From Microcebus murinus (Eukaryota; Chordata; Mammalia; Primates; Cheirogaleidae), in contig NC_134108.1 of the NCBI RefSeq assembly GCF_040939455.1, forward strand, positions 83,062,001 through 83,126,000: 64,000 bases of DNA, read 5' to 3'. The notes beneath the pieces are model-generated. The model was not told the DNA's origin. It saw nothing but the letters and a program-made list of their open reading frames with translations, and ran no database searches. The position numbers were made by a program, and so were the translations under genes. Each line of letters opens with the position of its first letter. Position 1 is the first letter of the stretch. Shown here one piece after another: positions 25,677-36,150 of the stretch.

Positions 25677-25900
25677 AATATGTATATACATACACACATA
25701 TTATCTCATAAATATCACTGTGTTATCATAAATATTAGATTATGAGATGGGGTCAACATGACTTTTACAGAATTTGTCATTCACTCCCCAAGATGTCAGA
25801 AAATTTTCAGGTAAGCTTTCATTCTCATTCTTATTATTGACTCTGATTTTCTACTTTTTTTGTAGTCTTTGTTCTGATTTATCACTATCTATACTTTAGA

Positions 25901-26202
25901 TTAGTGGTTCTCCTCAACTTTTCTGGCACCAGGAACTGGTTTCATGAAAGATAATCTTTACACATATGAGGGGGTAGAAGCAGAGCTTAGGCAGTGAGTA
26001 AGTGATGGTAAGTAGCTGTAAATGCAATGAAGGTTTGCTCACTCACCTGCCACTCACCCCTTGCTGTGAAGTGCTACCCCTCCCCCATTTCCTAAGTTTC
26101 ATGGAAGATGATTTTTCCATGGACAGGGGTGCAGGGGGTGCGGCCGAGGTCTGCAGCCCAGTCCCTAACATGCCACAGACTGGTTGGGGGTTGGGGACTG
26201 CA
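25901..26202 (-). mobile_element. MER1 hAT MITE (Charlie3-related)
   Basis: 302 bp. Ends 'ttagtggttctcctcaactt' and 'ggttgggggttggggactgca' are decayed MER1 termini; the inside keeps 'tggcaccaggaactggtttc', 'agctgtaaatgcaatgaagg' and 'tttcatggaagatgattttt'. It is flanked by an 8-bp duplication with one mismatch, actttaga (25893-25900) and accttaga (26203-26210), as expected for hAT. Confidence 0.93.
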
Positions 26203-26924
26203 ACCTTAGATTACACTCAAACAACAACAACCTTTTCTCCTGTATGGGCCCAATAGATTTCTCACACCATCAACGTAAGTACTTCTAAACCAGGACTGCA
26301 ACACCATCAGAAAATTAATTATATATAAAAGTATAGGGTCATGGGTAAAGACTTACTAGTCTTCATAATAAAGAGCAAACCACATACATATCATATATTT
26401 CTTTTAGTTCTTTTAAATTTCCTTAAAGTCCTTTAAAAGTTTTTCTTTAAGTCTTTTTGGCTACCTTAACCACTGGGGCTGGGGCTATCTTTGCAATGAG
26501 TTTTAATATTTTTAGAACCGGTCTAGACCTCTATAACTGTTTTTATTCTCCATTACTATGCTTCTGTTGTCACTGCTCCTCTCACGATTTAATGGCCTTA
26601 GGGAACTCTAATTTATTCTTCCCACCACACCCCTTTCTCTGCTGAACAATTCAATTCAATCTAGCCTCAGTTCCTAAGTTCAGCAAAGAAGTCTACATTT
26701 AAGCATCCTAAAGCTTTTGATATATTCAATTGACCCAGAATGGTCTTCCTTTTCTATTTTCTTATAAAGGATTCACAAAGCTTAAAAAGAAGTCTTTTAA
26801 AATTAAAATGTTTTATATTGCTTCATAAAAAATGATTTGTTTACATGTTTTTTTAATGAAAGAGTTTTGCATGCCAGTGTCTTGAACTAATTTAATTAAA
26901 CACTGAAATACATGTACAAATATT
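26203..26924. other. unannotated sequence
   Basis: No recognised repeat or gene. Confidence 0.4.
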
Positions 26925-27045
26925 CTTATTTAATAATTAAGCAAACAAAATTCAGAGAGATTGAAAAATGTGCTCAAGATTTCACAGCTAATAGGTGCCT
27001 GGATTGAACTCAACATATAAATCCAAACACTATATTTCTCTAATG
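26925..27045 (-). repeat. MIR SINE fragment (antisense)
   Basis: Contains 'attcagagagattgaaaaat', 'gtgctcaagatttcacagct' and 'aataggtgcctggattgaac', the reversed MIR core and tRNA-like boundary in the right order. Confidence 0.8.
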
Positions 27046-27661
27046 TTATGGATATTTCTCTAGCAATTTTTTGGTTCATATAAAAGTAATTGTATGATTT
27101 ACCCATCAGAAATTTGGCAGGATGATGTCCAGAAGAAAACATGAACAATAGAATTAAAACATAGAAATTAGAGTGGTATCTTAAAATTGAAAAATAGAAT
27201 AGCTCAGTAGGTTTGAGAGACTGATGGATTATAACATAATTTGTTTCCTGAATATTCCAATATGATGATGGTGTGATTTATGAAGGAAATTCACAGCCAG
27301 GGGTGAAACAAATGTTGAATGAGGGAGTGGGATCTCCAGAATATAAAGCAAAATCTCAGATATTTTTTTAATCAATCTATTCCTACTTATAGCTGGAAAA
27401 CTGGCTCCTAAACTCTTAACCTCTGTGTAATACTGCCTCATATAATTTTAAATGAAGCACATGGCTTCAATAAACACTGAAGAGCACTTAAAGACCCACT
27501 AGGGAAAAATTATTAATGAGCCAATGAATTTTTAAAAACTTGGTAGGAGTGAAGTTTATTGATTTTGTGTGTATGAATGCTTGTGAAGCCACAGTTGCTG
27601 CTTTCAAAAGAACTCCTTGCAGAATGTAAGAAATTGTTGAGAGGTTCTTTTGCCTCTAGCA
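27046..27661. other. unannotated sequence
   Basis: No recognised repeat or gene; AT-rich. Confidence 0.4.
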
Positions 27662-27905
27662 TATTAGATAGTTTAGTGGAAGCCATCTCCTTTTTGGAGT
27701 CAGACAACTCTAGGTTTGAGCCCTAGCTTTTCTGCTGCTAACTAGGACACGACAGGCAAATTAGTGCTCAATGCCTCAGTTTTACTAGCTGTAAGAATGC
27801 AGGTGATAATACCTATCTCCACGGGTTGCTGGAAGGATTGATGAGATGATGCTCACCAAATGATTAGCACTGTTTTGTATATAGCTAGTCCTCAGTAATA
27901 ATACA
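27662..27905 (+). repeat. MIR SINE
   Basis: One of the better preserved MIRs here: 'ttggagtcagacaactctag', 'gtttgagccctagcttttct', 'gctcaatgcctcagttttac', 'gataatacctatctccacgg', 'gttgctggaaggattgatga' and 'ctagtcctcagtaataat' follow the MIR order from the tRNA-like head to the tail. Confidence 0.9.
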
Positions 27906-28133
27906 TATACACTATCCTTCAATAGCTGTTTTATTGTATGCAGTATATAAACATGTTCCTTAAGGAACATTCTTGTCCTGGAATAAAAATATTCCAAATT
28001 GAACGAAGAGAATAGTTGCCTTTGAGGCATCAAAAAGACATAATGACATAATGAATAATTTGAGAATCTTAGTTTTTTAAAACTGTACCTTTACATGGCC
28101 ACTATGAGGATATATGGATAATGACAATATTAT

Positions 28134-28720
28134 AATGATTTTATTGAGCTATAATTGACATAAATAAACTGCACATATTAAAAGTGTACCTCTAAATAAG
28201 TTTTGACACCCATGGAACTTCACAGAAACAAGATTATAAACATATCCACCAGTCCTGAACGTTTCCATATGACCTTCTGCTATCTGTCTCTCTACTTCTT
28301 ACCACTCCCCTTGGCTCCTGCCCATTCACCAGGTAATCACTAATCTGCTTCTATCACTATTGATTAGTTTTCAATTTCTACATATTCTACATGTAATCAT
28401 ACAAAATGTACAATTATTGTTTGTCTTTTTTTCACATAGTAACATTATCTTGAGATTAATCTATGCTGTTGTATGTATTAATAGTTTGTTCCTTTGTATG
28501 AATAAGTAGTATACCACGGTATGCATATACCAAAATTTGTTCATCCATTCTCATGGTGGTGAATGTTTTGGTGGTTTATAGTTCATCACTGTTAATAATA
28601 AAGAAAGTTACTGTGAACATTTGTATACAAGTCTTTGATAAACATATACTTTCAATTTTCTTGGGTAAATACCTAGGAGTGCACTGCCTATATTACAGCA
28701 TTGGTGTATGTTTAACTTTT
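28134..28720 (-). mobile_element. old L1 (L1M-type), 3' part, left half
   Basis: Antisense L1M 3' region: 'ttttattgagctataattga', 'gaccttctgctatctgtctc'-like middle, 'gaacatttgtatacaagtct' and 'gggtaaatacctaggagtgc' are in the expected order. It is split at 28720 by a younger L1 and continues at 29334. Confidence 0.88.
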
Positions 28721-29333
28721 TTTTTTTTTGATATTGTAAAAATTTTTAATTGTGCCAACAGAATCAATTTTAAATAACATCTCTTTTGATTGTGTTTTAA
28801 ATTTCCCTGATTTTTTTTTCTATAAATATATATATATTTTTTATTTCAGCATATTATGGGGGTACAGATTTTAAAGTTTCAATAAATGCCCTTCCCCCCT
28901 CCCCCCACAAGTCTGAGTCTCCAGCATGACCATCCCTCAGATGGTGCGCCTATCACTCGTTATGTATGTATATACCCGCCCCCCTCCCCAATACTCTATT
29001 ACTGTAGTACCTATGTGTCCACTTAGGTGCTACTCAGTTAATACCAGTTTGCTGGAGAATATATCTGGTGCTTGTTTTTCCATTCTTGGGATACTTCACT
29101 TAGTAATATGGGTTCCAGCTCTAACCAGGAAAATATAAGATGTGCTATATCACCATTGTTTCTTAGAGCTGAATAGTACTGCATGGTATATATATACCAC
29201 ATTTTATTAATCCATTCTTGAATTGATGGGCACTTGGGCTGTTTCCACAGCCTTGCAATTATGAATTGTGCTGTTATGAACATTCGAGTGCAGGTGTTTT
29301 TTTTGTAGAGTGTCATTGCTGGGCATCTACCCA
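28721..29333 (-). mobile_element. younger L1 inserted in the old L1, with a candidate 3' transduction
   Basis: Bounded by a perfect 14-bp target duplication, tatgtttaactttt, at 28707-28720 and 29334-29347. In plus-strand order: T run (28717-28729), about 80 bp that are not L1 3' UTR (28730-28810), a second T run (28811-28819), then the L1 3' UTR ('ttatttcagcatattatggg' at 28841) and the end of ORF2 up to 29333, where the copy is 5' truncated. Read on the minus strand this is L1 end - A run - extra sequence with ATTAAA - A tail, the structure of an L1 3' transduction. Confidence 0.93.
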
Positions 29334-29850
29334 TATGTTTAACTTTTGAAGAAACAGCAATACTGTTTCCAAAGTGGTTATACTCTTTCATATCCCCACC
29401 AGTAGTACATACAAGTTCCAGTTCTTTCACATTACTTTTCAACAGTTGGTATAGTCAGTCAGATTGTTTTAACCATTCTAGCTCTGGTTATATAACAATG
29501 TCTCATTGTGGTTTCAGTTTGTCTTTACCTAATTATAAATGATACTGAATATGTTTTCATATGCTTATTTCCTGTATCCTATATCTTCTTTGGTTATATA
29601 TTCAAATTTCTGTACAGTTTTTTTTTAAAAAAATGAATGTTGTCATTATTGATACTGAGAGTTCTTTGTATGTTCCAGATATAAATCTTTCATTTTTTAT
29701 ATATATGATTTGTAAATATTTTCTCATAGTTGGTGGCTTGCATTTTCATTTTTTCAATATTGACTTTTTAAGAGTAGAAAATTTTAATTTTGATGAGCTT
29801 CAATTTGTCGACTTCCTCTTTTATAGTTTGTGCAACTTCTTGCTCAGGTA
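29334..29850 (-). mobile_element. old L1 (L1M-type), right half
   Basis: Resumes exactly where the left half stopped: 'tatgtttaacttttgaagaa', 'ctgtttccaaagtggttata', 'tgtctcattgtggtttcagt', 'atatatgatttgtaaatatt' and 'tttaattttgatgagcttca' match the antisense ORF2 order of old L1s. Confidence 0.88.
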
Positions 29851-29869
29851 TTCCTATTAATAGGAATTG

Positions 29870-30800
29870 TGGACAGGTAATCTGTGAAATGAAATGTCCA
29901 GATGGTCTATTTACTATGGACTATACTATGATAAAGAGTAGGATAGTTAATATAACAAGACCATAAATGTACATTGTTGTCCATTCCAAATTAATGCAAA
30001 ATGTTTCTAATCCTCTCTTCTGATAGTATATAACAGAATGTTTTTGTCAGACCAATAGAGGCATGTCAGATCCCTGAGATAATGTTAATCTCTACTAGTA
30101 CAAATACTACATCTATCATGGCAGATGCCATTGGGTTACTACAAAAGAATCTGAAGATTCAAAGTTTTCAAGTGCATGATGTCTAGGATTCTACTTCTTC
30201 CCTAGAAGCCCTGACATTAGGGCAATGAGCTACTGACTTTAAAATTCCACCTCTTCTAGAACTCTATTTTTCTTATAATTGTACTGTAAGCTGATCCTGA
30301 GCATTTTCTGCTTTCCTAATATAAGAATTCATGCTCTTTGTATGTTCAAAGGCCCTCTTGTTTTCACCATTTGCCATTAAGTGGTAATTAATCACTCTTA
30401 GTCCTTATCTTTCCCCTTCTCATTAATTGGTTCTGGGAAGAGCCATTCATTTCAATAATTCTCATGTTATCATTCATTCCACTTGTCCCAAATATCTGCC
30501 ATGCAGGATCCATCAGTGTACACTTGCCATCCCATCCTAATTCACCACTAGTAAAACTGTTAAAATGCACTATTATCACTTAACAGGTGATATCAGTGCT
30601 TCATTTACCACCAGTGATGGGATCTGTGGGCCATTGGGTGATAGAGTTCTAAAATCCAATTTTAGAATCTGCTTCCTTGAATCACTTTTTGCACCAACTA
30701 TCTCAAATAGAGTCTCTAGGAAACAGGCACCGAAACAGAAACTTTCATACAGGTAGTTTATTGAAAACAACACGTATAGGGTATTGAAATAAGGAAGATA
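29870..30800 (-). repeat. possible ERVL-related sequence or LTR (unassigned)
   Basis: Moderately GC-balanced segment whose right end reads 'acaggcaccgaaacagaaac' and 'tcatacaggtagtttattga'; on the minus strand this gives CAATAAAC near an LTR-like end, recalling ERVL-type LTRs. The left part ('ccattgggttactacaaaag', 'agggcaatgagctactgact') also looks repeat-derived. I cannot assign a family. Confidence 0.33.
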
Positions 30801-31168
30801 AGACAGAAAAAAATATTTAATTATTATATAGCAACAACAAGGGTCTCTGCCAATCCCATGGAAAACTCTGAAGGTAGAAGTACTCTCAGAGTTATTTCAA
30901 ATTGTTGGAAGGGGTGGGTATTTGTTAATTCATTTAAAATAATAGCAATAAACTCATTATATGTTAAAATAAACAATGTCTTTTCATGAACAATATATTT
31001 TACAGAAAAAAATTAGTGAGATTAATGAGGAGTGGCATTGTTTTATATTTTTGTAAATTTCTTTCTTTTCTGGTTTAATAGAGATAAGTTAGATTTAATC
31101 TGTTGTGATATGACATATCATGGAGGTTCTGGAAATTTCCACTGTAAATTCATGAGAGAAAAAAGTAC
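30801..31168. other. unannotated sequence
   Basis: No recognised feature. Confidence 0.4.
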
Positions 31169-31181
31169 AAAAGGCAAGGGA

Positions 31182-31787
31182 CTGTGCAGAAGCTTTTTAA
31201 TTTGATCAGGTCCCATTTATTACAATTTGATTCAGCAATCCCAAAAGGAAATTTACCAAAAGGAAAAAAAGACATTTTATAAAAAAGATGCCTGCATTTG
31301 AATGTTTATACCAGCATGATTCACAATTGCAAAGATGTGGAACCAACTCAAGTGCCCATCAATACATGAATGGATTAATAACATGTGCCATATGTTCACC
31401 ATGGAGCACTAATTAGCAATAAGGAAAAATAGTGAAGTAATACCACTGTACAACCTGGATGGAGCTGGAGACCATTCAAATAAGTAAGGTATCACAAGAA
31501 TGAAAAAACAAATACCACATGTACCCACTATTAAACTGGAGCTAAATTGATCAATACCTATGTGCACATATGGAAATAATATTCAGTGGAAATCAAGCAG
31601 ATGAGAGGGAGGTAAAAGGGATGGGTAAATTCACACCAACAGGAACAATGCACACTATCTGTGGGATGGGCACTTATAACTTTGACTCAAATGATACAAA
31701 AGCAATTTATATAACCAAAACGTTTGTACACCCATGATATTCTGAAATAATAAATTAATAAATAAAATAAAACATTATATTTTTTTA
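31182..31787 (+). mobile_element. L1 with 5' inversion (twin priming)
   Basis: About 606 bp flanked by a 13-bp duplication with one mismatch: aaaaggcaaggga (31169-31181) and aaaaggcaagaga (31788-31800). The first approx. 47 bp ('gtgcagaagctttttaattt') are antisense L1 ORF2; from about 31230 ('acaatttgattcagcaatcc') the sequence is sense ORF2 end and 3' UTR, with 'gatgtggaaccaactcaagt', 'ctggatggagctggagacca', 'gaaatcaagcagatgagagg' and a tail of AATAAA-like units. Inverted 5' piece plus sense 3' piece between one duplication is the twin-priming signature. Confidence 0.94.
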
Positions 31788-33009
31788 AAAAGGCAAGAGA
31801 TGTCCCAGTATTATTATGAAAATATTTTGGATTTTGGAGACACCCAGTAGTCCATATACCATCCATTGAGAGCTGCTAAAAAAGACCATGTTCTAATGAT
31901 GAGAATAGTTGCTATGGTTGTTATTCTTTATAAACATGATCACATTAGTCTATCTCTTTCCATTCTTGCAGCTGGTTGGTTGAATGAACTTGTATTATTC
32001 TTTAGCAATGTTTCCAAATATTTTGATTCTCATCTCCATTTAGGCACAGATAGAATAGTATGTTTCTGTCCCCTTTGAAGTAAAGTATAAATATATATTT
32101 TGTTTTAGCTAATAAAATTGAGTAGTATATGTTGTATTCTGGGGAAGCTTAGGAGATGATGTATTTTGCTGCATTTTGTATTGTCTATCTTGAATCCCTG
32201 AGTGTTGACAATGACCATGGTGATGCACATTGGAAATGTAGTGTGAACAAGAAGTAAACCTCTTATACTGAGTACACTGAGACTGTGTGGATGTCTTTTA
32301 GTTTTTTATGGTACCATAACTTGTCCTATACAAACCAATTAGTATGTCATAGTGTGTGTGTGTGTGTACATGGATACACAGGTGTGGCCTTATCTCTCCC
32401 TGCCTCCTATCCTCCATAGATGTACCTGAACACTATTTTTAATATTTAGATTAGGTCCCAGTAGAACTTTAACCCAAGCCAAATATGGATATGAATATGG
32501 TATTTTGAAGTTTCACTTGTGTAGCACTTATTGAAGTAGTGCTTTACCTCCCATTAAAGTTTTTATTTCTTGGAGATGACTTATTTAGAAAGTCATACAA
32601 AGATAAGAAATGATTGTCAGAATAGGAATTTTACATTCCATGTATATGTATGAAAAATCATCTAATGCTTTCAAGATCCATCATCATTTCTAACACTAGA
32701 CAATTAATAATTATTCAGAGAGGACAATTGTGTGATTTGCTAATATATGAATAACTTATGTCATATTTTATATGTATTATTTGGGGATAAATTAAGAGGT
32801 GCTAGCATTTTCAGCACTTTAAAGAACAAATAATACAGAATAATGGCACTTTATAAGACATTTTAAGATAAATTGCAAAATCTCTTAATGATTTAAAAAA
32901 TATAAATGGCTTCAATGATACTAGATGGTGATTCTTCCTCTATTGCCTTTCTGTGTGAACTTACAAATGCACAAGAACGGGGTGATGAATAAATTGGATC
33001 TACTTTGTG

Positions 33010-33062
33010 AATGTGTGGGGGTGTGTGTGTGTGAGAGAGAGAGAGAGAGAAACAGAGAGAGA
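33010..33062. repeat. (GT)n(GA)n compound microsatellite
   Basis: GT dinucleotides (about 33013-33032) pass into GA dinucleotides (33032-33050) and an imperfect GA tail. Confidence 0.92.
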
Positions 33063-35885
33063 ACAAGTGCTAAATGCAACAATGTAACCCTTCTTATGTT
33101 ATCTCATGATCATGGCTGAGTTTCTGAAGGTCAAGAGTAATACAGTGGAAGCCAGGTACTCCAAATCCTGATATTACATGCTAGAATGTATAAGCATGTC
33201 TTGACAGAAGATTGTGAAATTGGTATAGCCAGCATCAGTCCATCAATGACCTTGAAGATGTATAAGAGAATGCAAAGTATTGGTTGAGCAATTGAATAAC
33301 CCAGAGTAGTTCTTTCTTTGGATGAAGAAATTTGGGGGCTGAATTTCCAAACCTTCCCATGGTCTGGGTGAAGGGTGTGTGCGAATAATCCTCCCTCATC
33401 TTAGGAGTCCAAAAGGACCACCTGGAGAACTTGATATATATTTCCTGAAGTGTCAGGGGGCTGGTATCTCTCATCCTGAAAAGTCTGAAAATTAGAGTCA
33501 GCACTTAACAAGCCACCTGAGATAGAAAAGAAAAGAGGGCTGTTTGTGAATCCCTTCACTTTCAGAGTGAAAGACAATGCAAAGTTGCATGTATAAAGAA
33601 CATGAGTATGATGTCTTTCCTGGGAAGACACCTGAATGAGGCAACCTTGAATGGAGTTCTGTCCAAAAGGACAGTACAAGGGACAAGGTAAATCAACCAG
33701 AGAGGGACTTCCGAAACCAGGCAACAGAGAGAGAAAACATAAGTGGTAAGAGGATGCATGGATGGTTTGCTTCAAAGAAACGTAGATGAGAGACAGCAAT
33801 TTGGAAATAGAAAGAAAGGTCACCTAACACTCCTCCTCCAAGACTAGACAGAATTATGCACTGGGATCTTTTAGACTCAGAGGATTACAAACACAGTTTA
33901 TACATATACAATTTAAATAAAACCTCATGGCTCCTTACCTCTGTCCCTTCTAAATACTGCTGTGGCATTGGAGGGACCAATATCGCAGTACTTGAGTAGT
34001 GGAGAAGATTGAAGGAAAAAGAAAGAGCTCTTAGCACTCATACCACCTACAGGCATACAAAACTAAAGAGGATTAGAGCTGGGGCCCAGAGAAATCTAAA
34101 ATTGAAGGAAATTCTCCAGGTTTGTTGGTATACTGGGCTGAATTGTTTTAGCTATATCTAGAAGGAGGCATTTCATTAATTTCCTAAAAATGATGAGAGA
34201 CTGAGATTTGATCCAGGGAAAGGGAAAAATGGATTCAGAGGAAAGGGATGCAAGGGCAGCGGTGAGGAGAAAATTGTTGCCCCTCCCCAAATAAGCAGGG
34301 CAACTTAAAAGTCATGTGTACTAATAACCTGATGAAAATATTCATTTTAAAAACAATGGAATTATTAATTGAATGTATTGACCTCCAAGTCCATAAATAA
34401 TTGTGGCAGCTACCTTTAAATTTTGTAATTCAACTGTACTTTTAACTATACTAAAATATCATATTTCATAATCATTTTTGAGATACTTTCAAAGTTTAAG
34501 AGAATTCCACTTTGGCCTGGTTTTATATTCTTTAAGAAAATTTCAGTTTAAACTTCTATTTTCCATTCTAGGAGAACAGATTTTTATACCACTACTCTGT
34601 GTTATGTATTTTGAGCCTTTTATCACCAGGGTTTCTTCTTTGATATCCCATAATTGATATCATTCAGTTACTAGGAGTAAGAGAGAGACATCTCACAGAA
34701 AATTGTAAGAGAATGAAATGAATGGAAATCATCCCTTAATATAAAGAACCTTTATTGTTCTCTACATCATTAGATGCAGCATTCTAAAATTGAAGCAATA
34801 TTCCAGAATAAAAGCAATTCATAACCAGTACATATAGCCAAGGAACATTTTCTTTTCTCCAAATACTGTCCTTACCAAAAATACTATTTCTATGTTCTAC
34901 CCCATTTAGTTTCTCTGCAGACATTTTGAATTAGCAGAAGAAATTAGTTAGGATACGAAAGAAGTCATACTGTTTTTTTTTGTTTGTTTTTTTAACCTTC
35001 ATTGGCACTAACAAATCCTGTTGTGTATAAATGAGCTTAAAAATCTCTACACAATTAGCTTTCCATTTTACCTTAAATGTTTTAGTTCAGATTGTTGGCT
35101 AATCAAGCTGGTAAATTTAAATAGAGTGTATACATAATTGTTTATGAGTAATATTATAAAAAAGCAGGGCAGATAGCACTGTACCTGTATTACTGCTATA
35201 ATAAAATAAACAGTGATATCAGCATTGCATCCATTTAGGTGTAATTGTACAAATTGCTAACTAATCAGATGAGAAACACAGTACTTGAAAAAACAATGTT
35301 CTTCCTGTATACTATTACCTTTGTGCATTAATATATGCGTAAGAGATTTTTAGGTTGCAACAATAGGAAACTATGAAGATGGATTTAAAAAAAAACATTT
35401 TTGTTATAAGAAAGTGAATTTACCTGCAATAATAGGCTCTAGGCACTTCATTAAAAATGCAAAATTGGGCAAATGCATAATATTCTCTGAGAAAAAAATA
35501 CAGTTCTGTTTATCAAGCCAGATTCAGTTATTAGCTCAGAGGATTTCAAAATGCTCTATACAACAGGCCCTCAGCTAGAGTTGTACAAGGTTGGCAGAAA
35601 GACATGTGAAATTTTTAAGAAGTCAAGCTGAAAATTTATGAGCATGAGAGGAAATGACATGTTTTCATCATTCTATAAATTTTATTTTACTTCATGTTTT
35701 ATGAACCCTAGTGTGGATTCAACAATCTCCCTTTTCCAGTGAAAGTTTCTATTAGAGGAATGCTTGAAGAGGTAGAAGAAGGAGCAAAAATTATGATAGA
35801 ATAATTATTTGAATAGTTCATATTTTTTGTTTCTGCCTACTTGTTTTTGATGAAATCCTACTCCTCCAAGGAATTAAACATATGC

Positions 35886-35950
35886 TGTGTATATGTATAT
35901 GGGTTTATGTTTGTGAATGTGTGCATGTGTGTTTATGCATATGCGTATAC
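35886..35950. repeat. imperfect TG/TA dinucleotide repeat
   Basis: Alternating purine-pyrimidine tract with TGTG, TATG and GCAT variants ('gtgtgcatgtgtgtttatgc'). Confidence 0.8.
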
Positions 35951-36059
35951 TTAGAGCTGACAATGCTATTAGCCTGTAAAAAATAGCACAAAATCCAGCA
36001 AATTACTTGCTTTTTTTTCGGAATGAATAAAGAGTTAACTAAGTTGGCAGTTTTCTATT

Positions 36060-36150
36060 GAGATATTCATGCATTCCATACATATTTGTTTAGCACTAAC
36101 TATGTTCCAGCATTGCTGCTGCTTACATTCTAATAGTTTGTCTGGTATAA
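36060..36150 (-). repeat. LINE-2 3' fragment (antisense)
   Basis: 'attcatgcattccatacata', 'gtttagcactaactatgttc', 'cagcattgctg' and 'gcttacattctaatagttt' follow the reversed L2 tail order. Confidence 0.6.

Larger units (their letters stand above)
31801..36059. other. long stretch without recognised repeats
   Basis: No exon, RNA or transposon was recognised over about 4 kb, apart from microsatellites at 32350-32368 and 33010-33062. The segment 33.1-34.3 kb is somewhat richer in GC with weak open frames (33401-33823 minus) that lack any family feature. The segment 34.9-35.7 kb is AT-rich, with many TAAT words. No function can be assigned. Confidence 0.4.

Noticed and set aside
29038..29442. 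134-codon minus-strand open frame
   Set aside because: L1 ORF2 C-terminal relic that runs across the nested insertion into the old L1; no independent gene.
33401..33823. 140-codon minus-strand open frame
   Set aside because: No domain, start context or splice signals recognised; overlapping open frames on the same strand suggest a composition effect.
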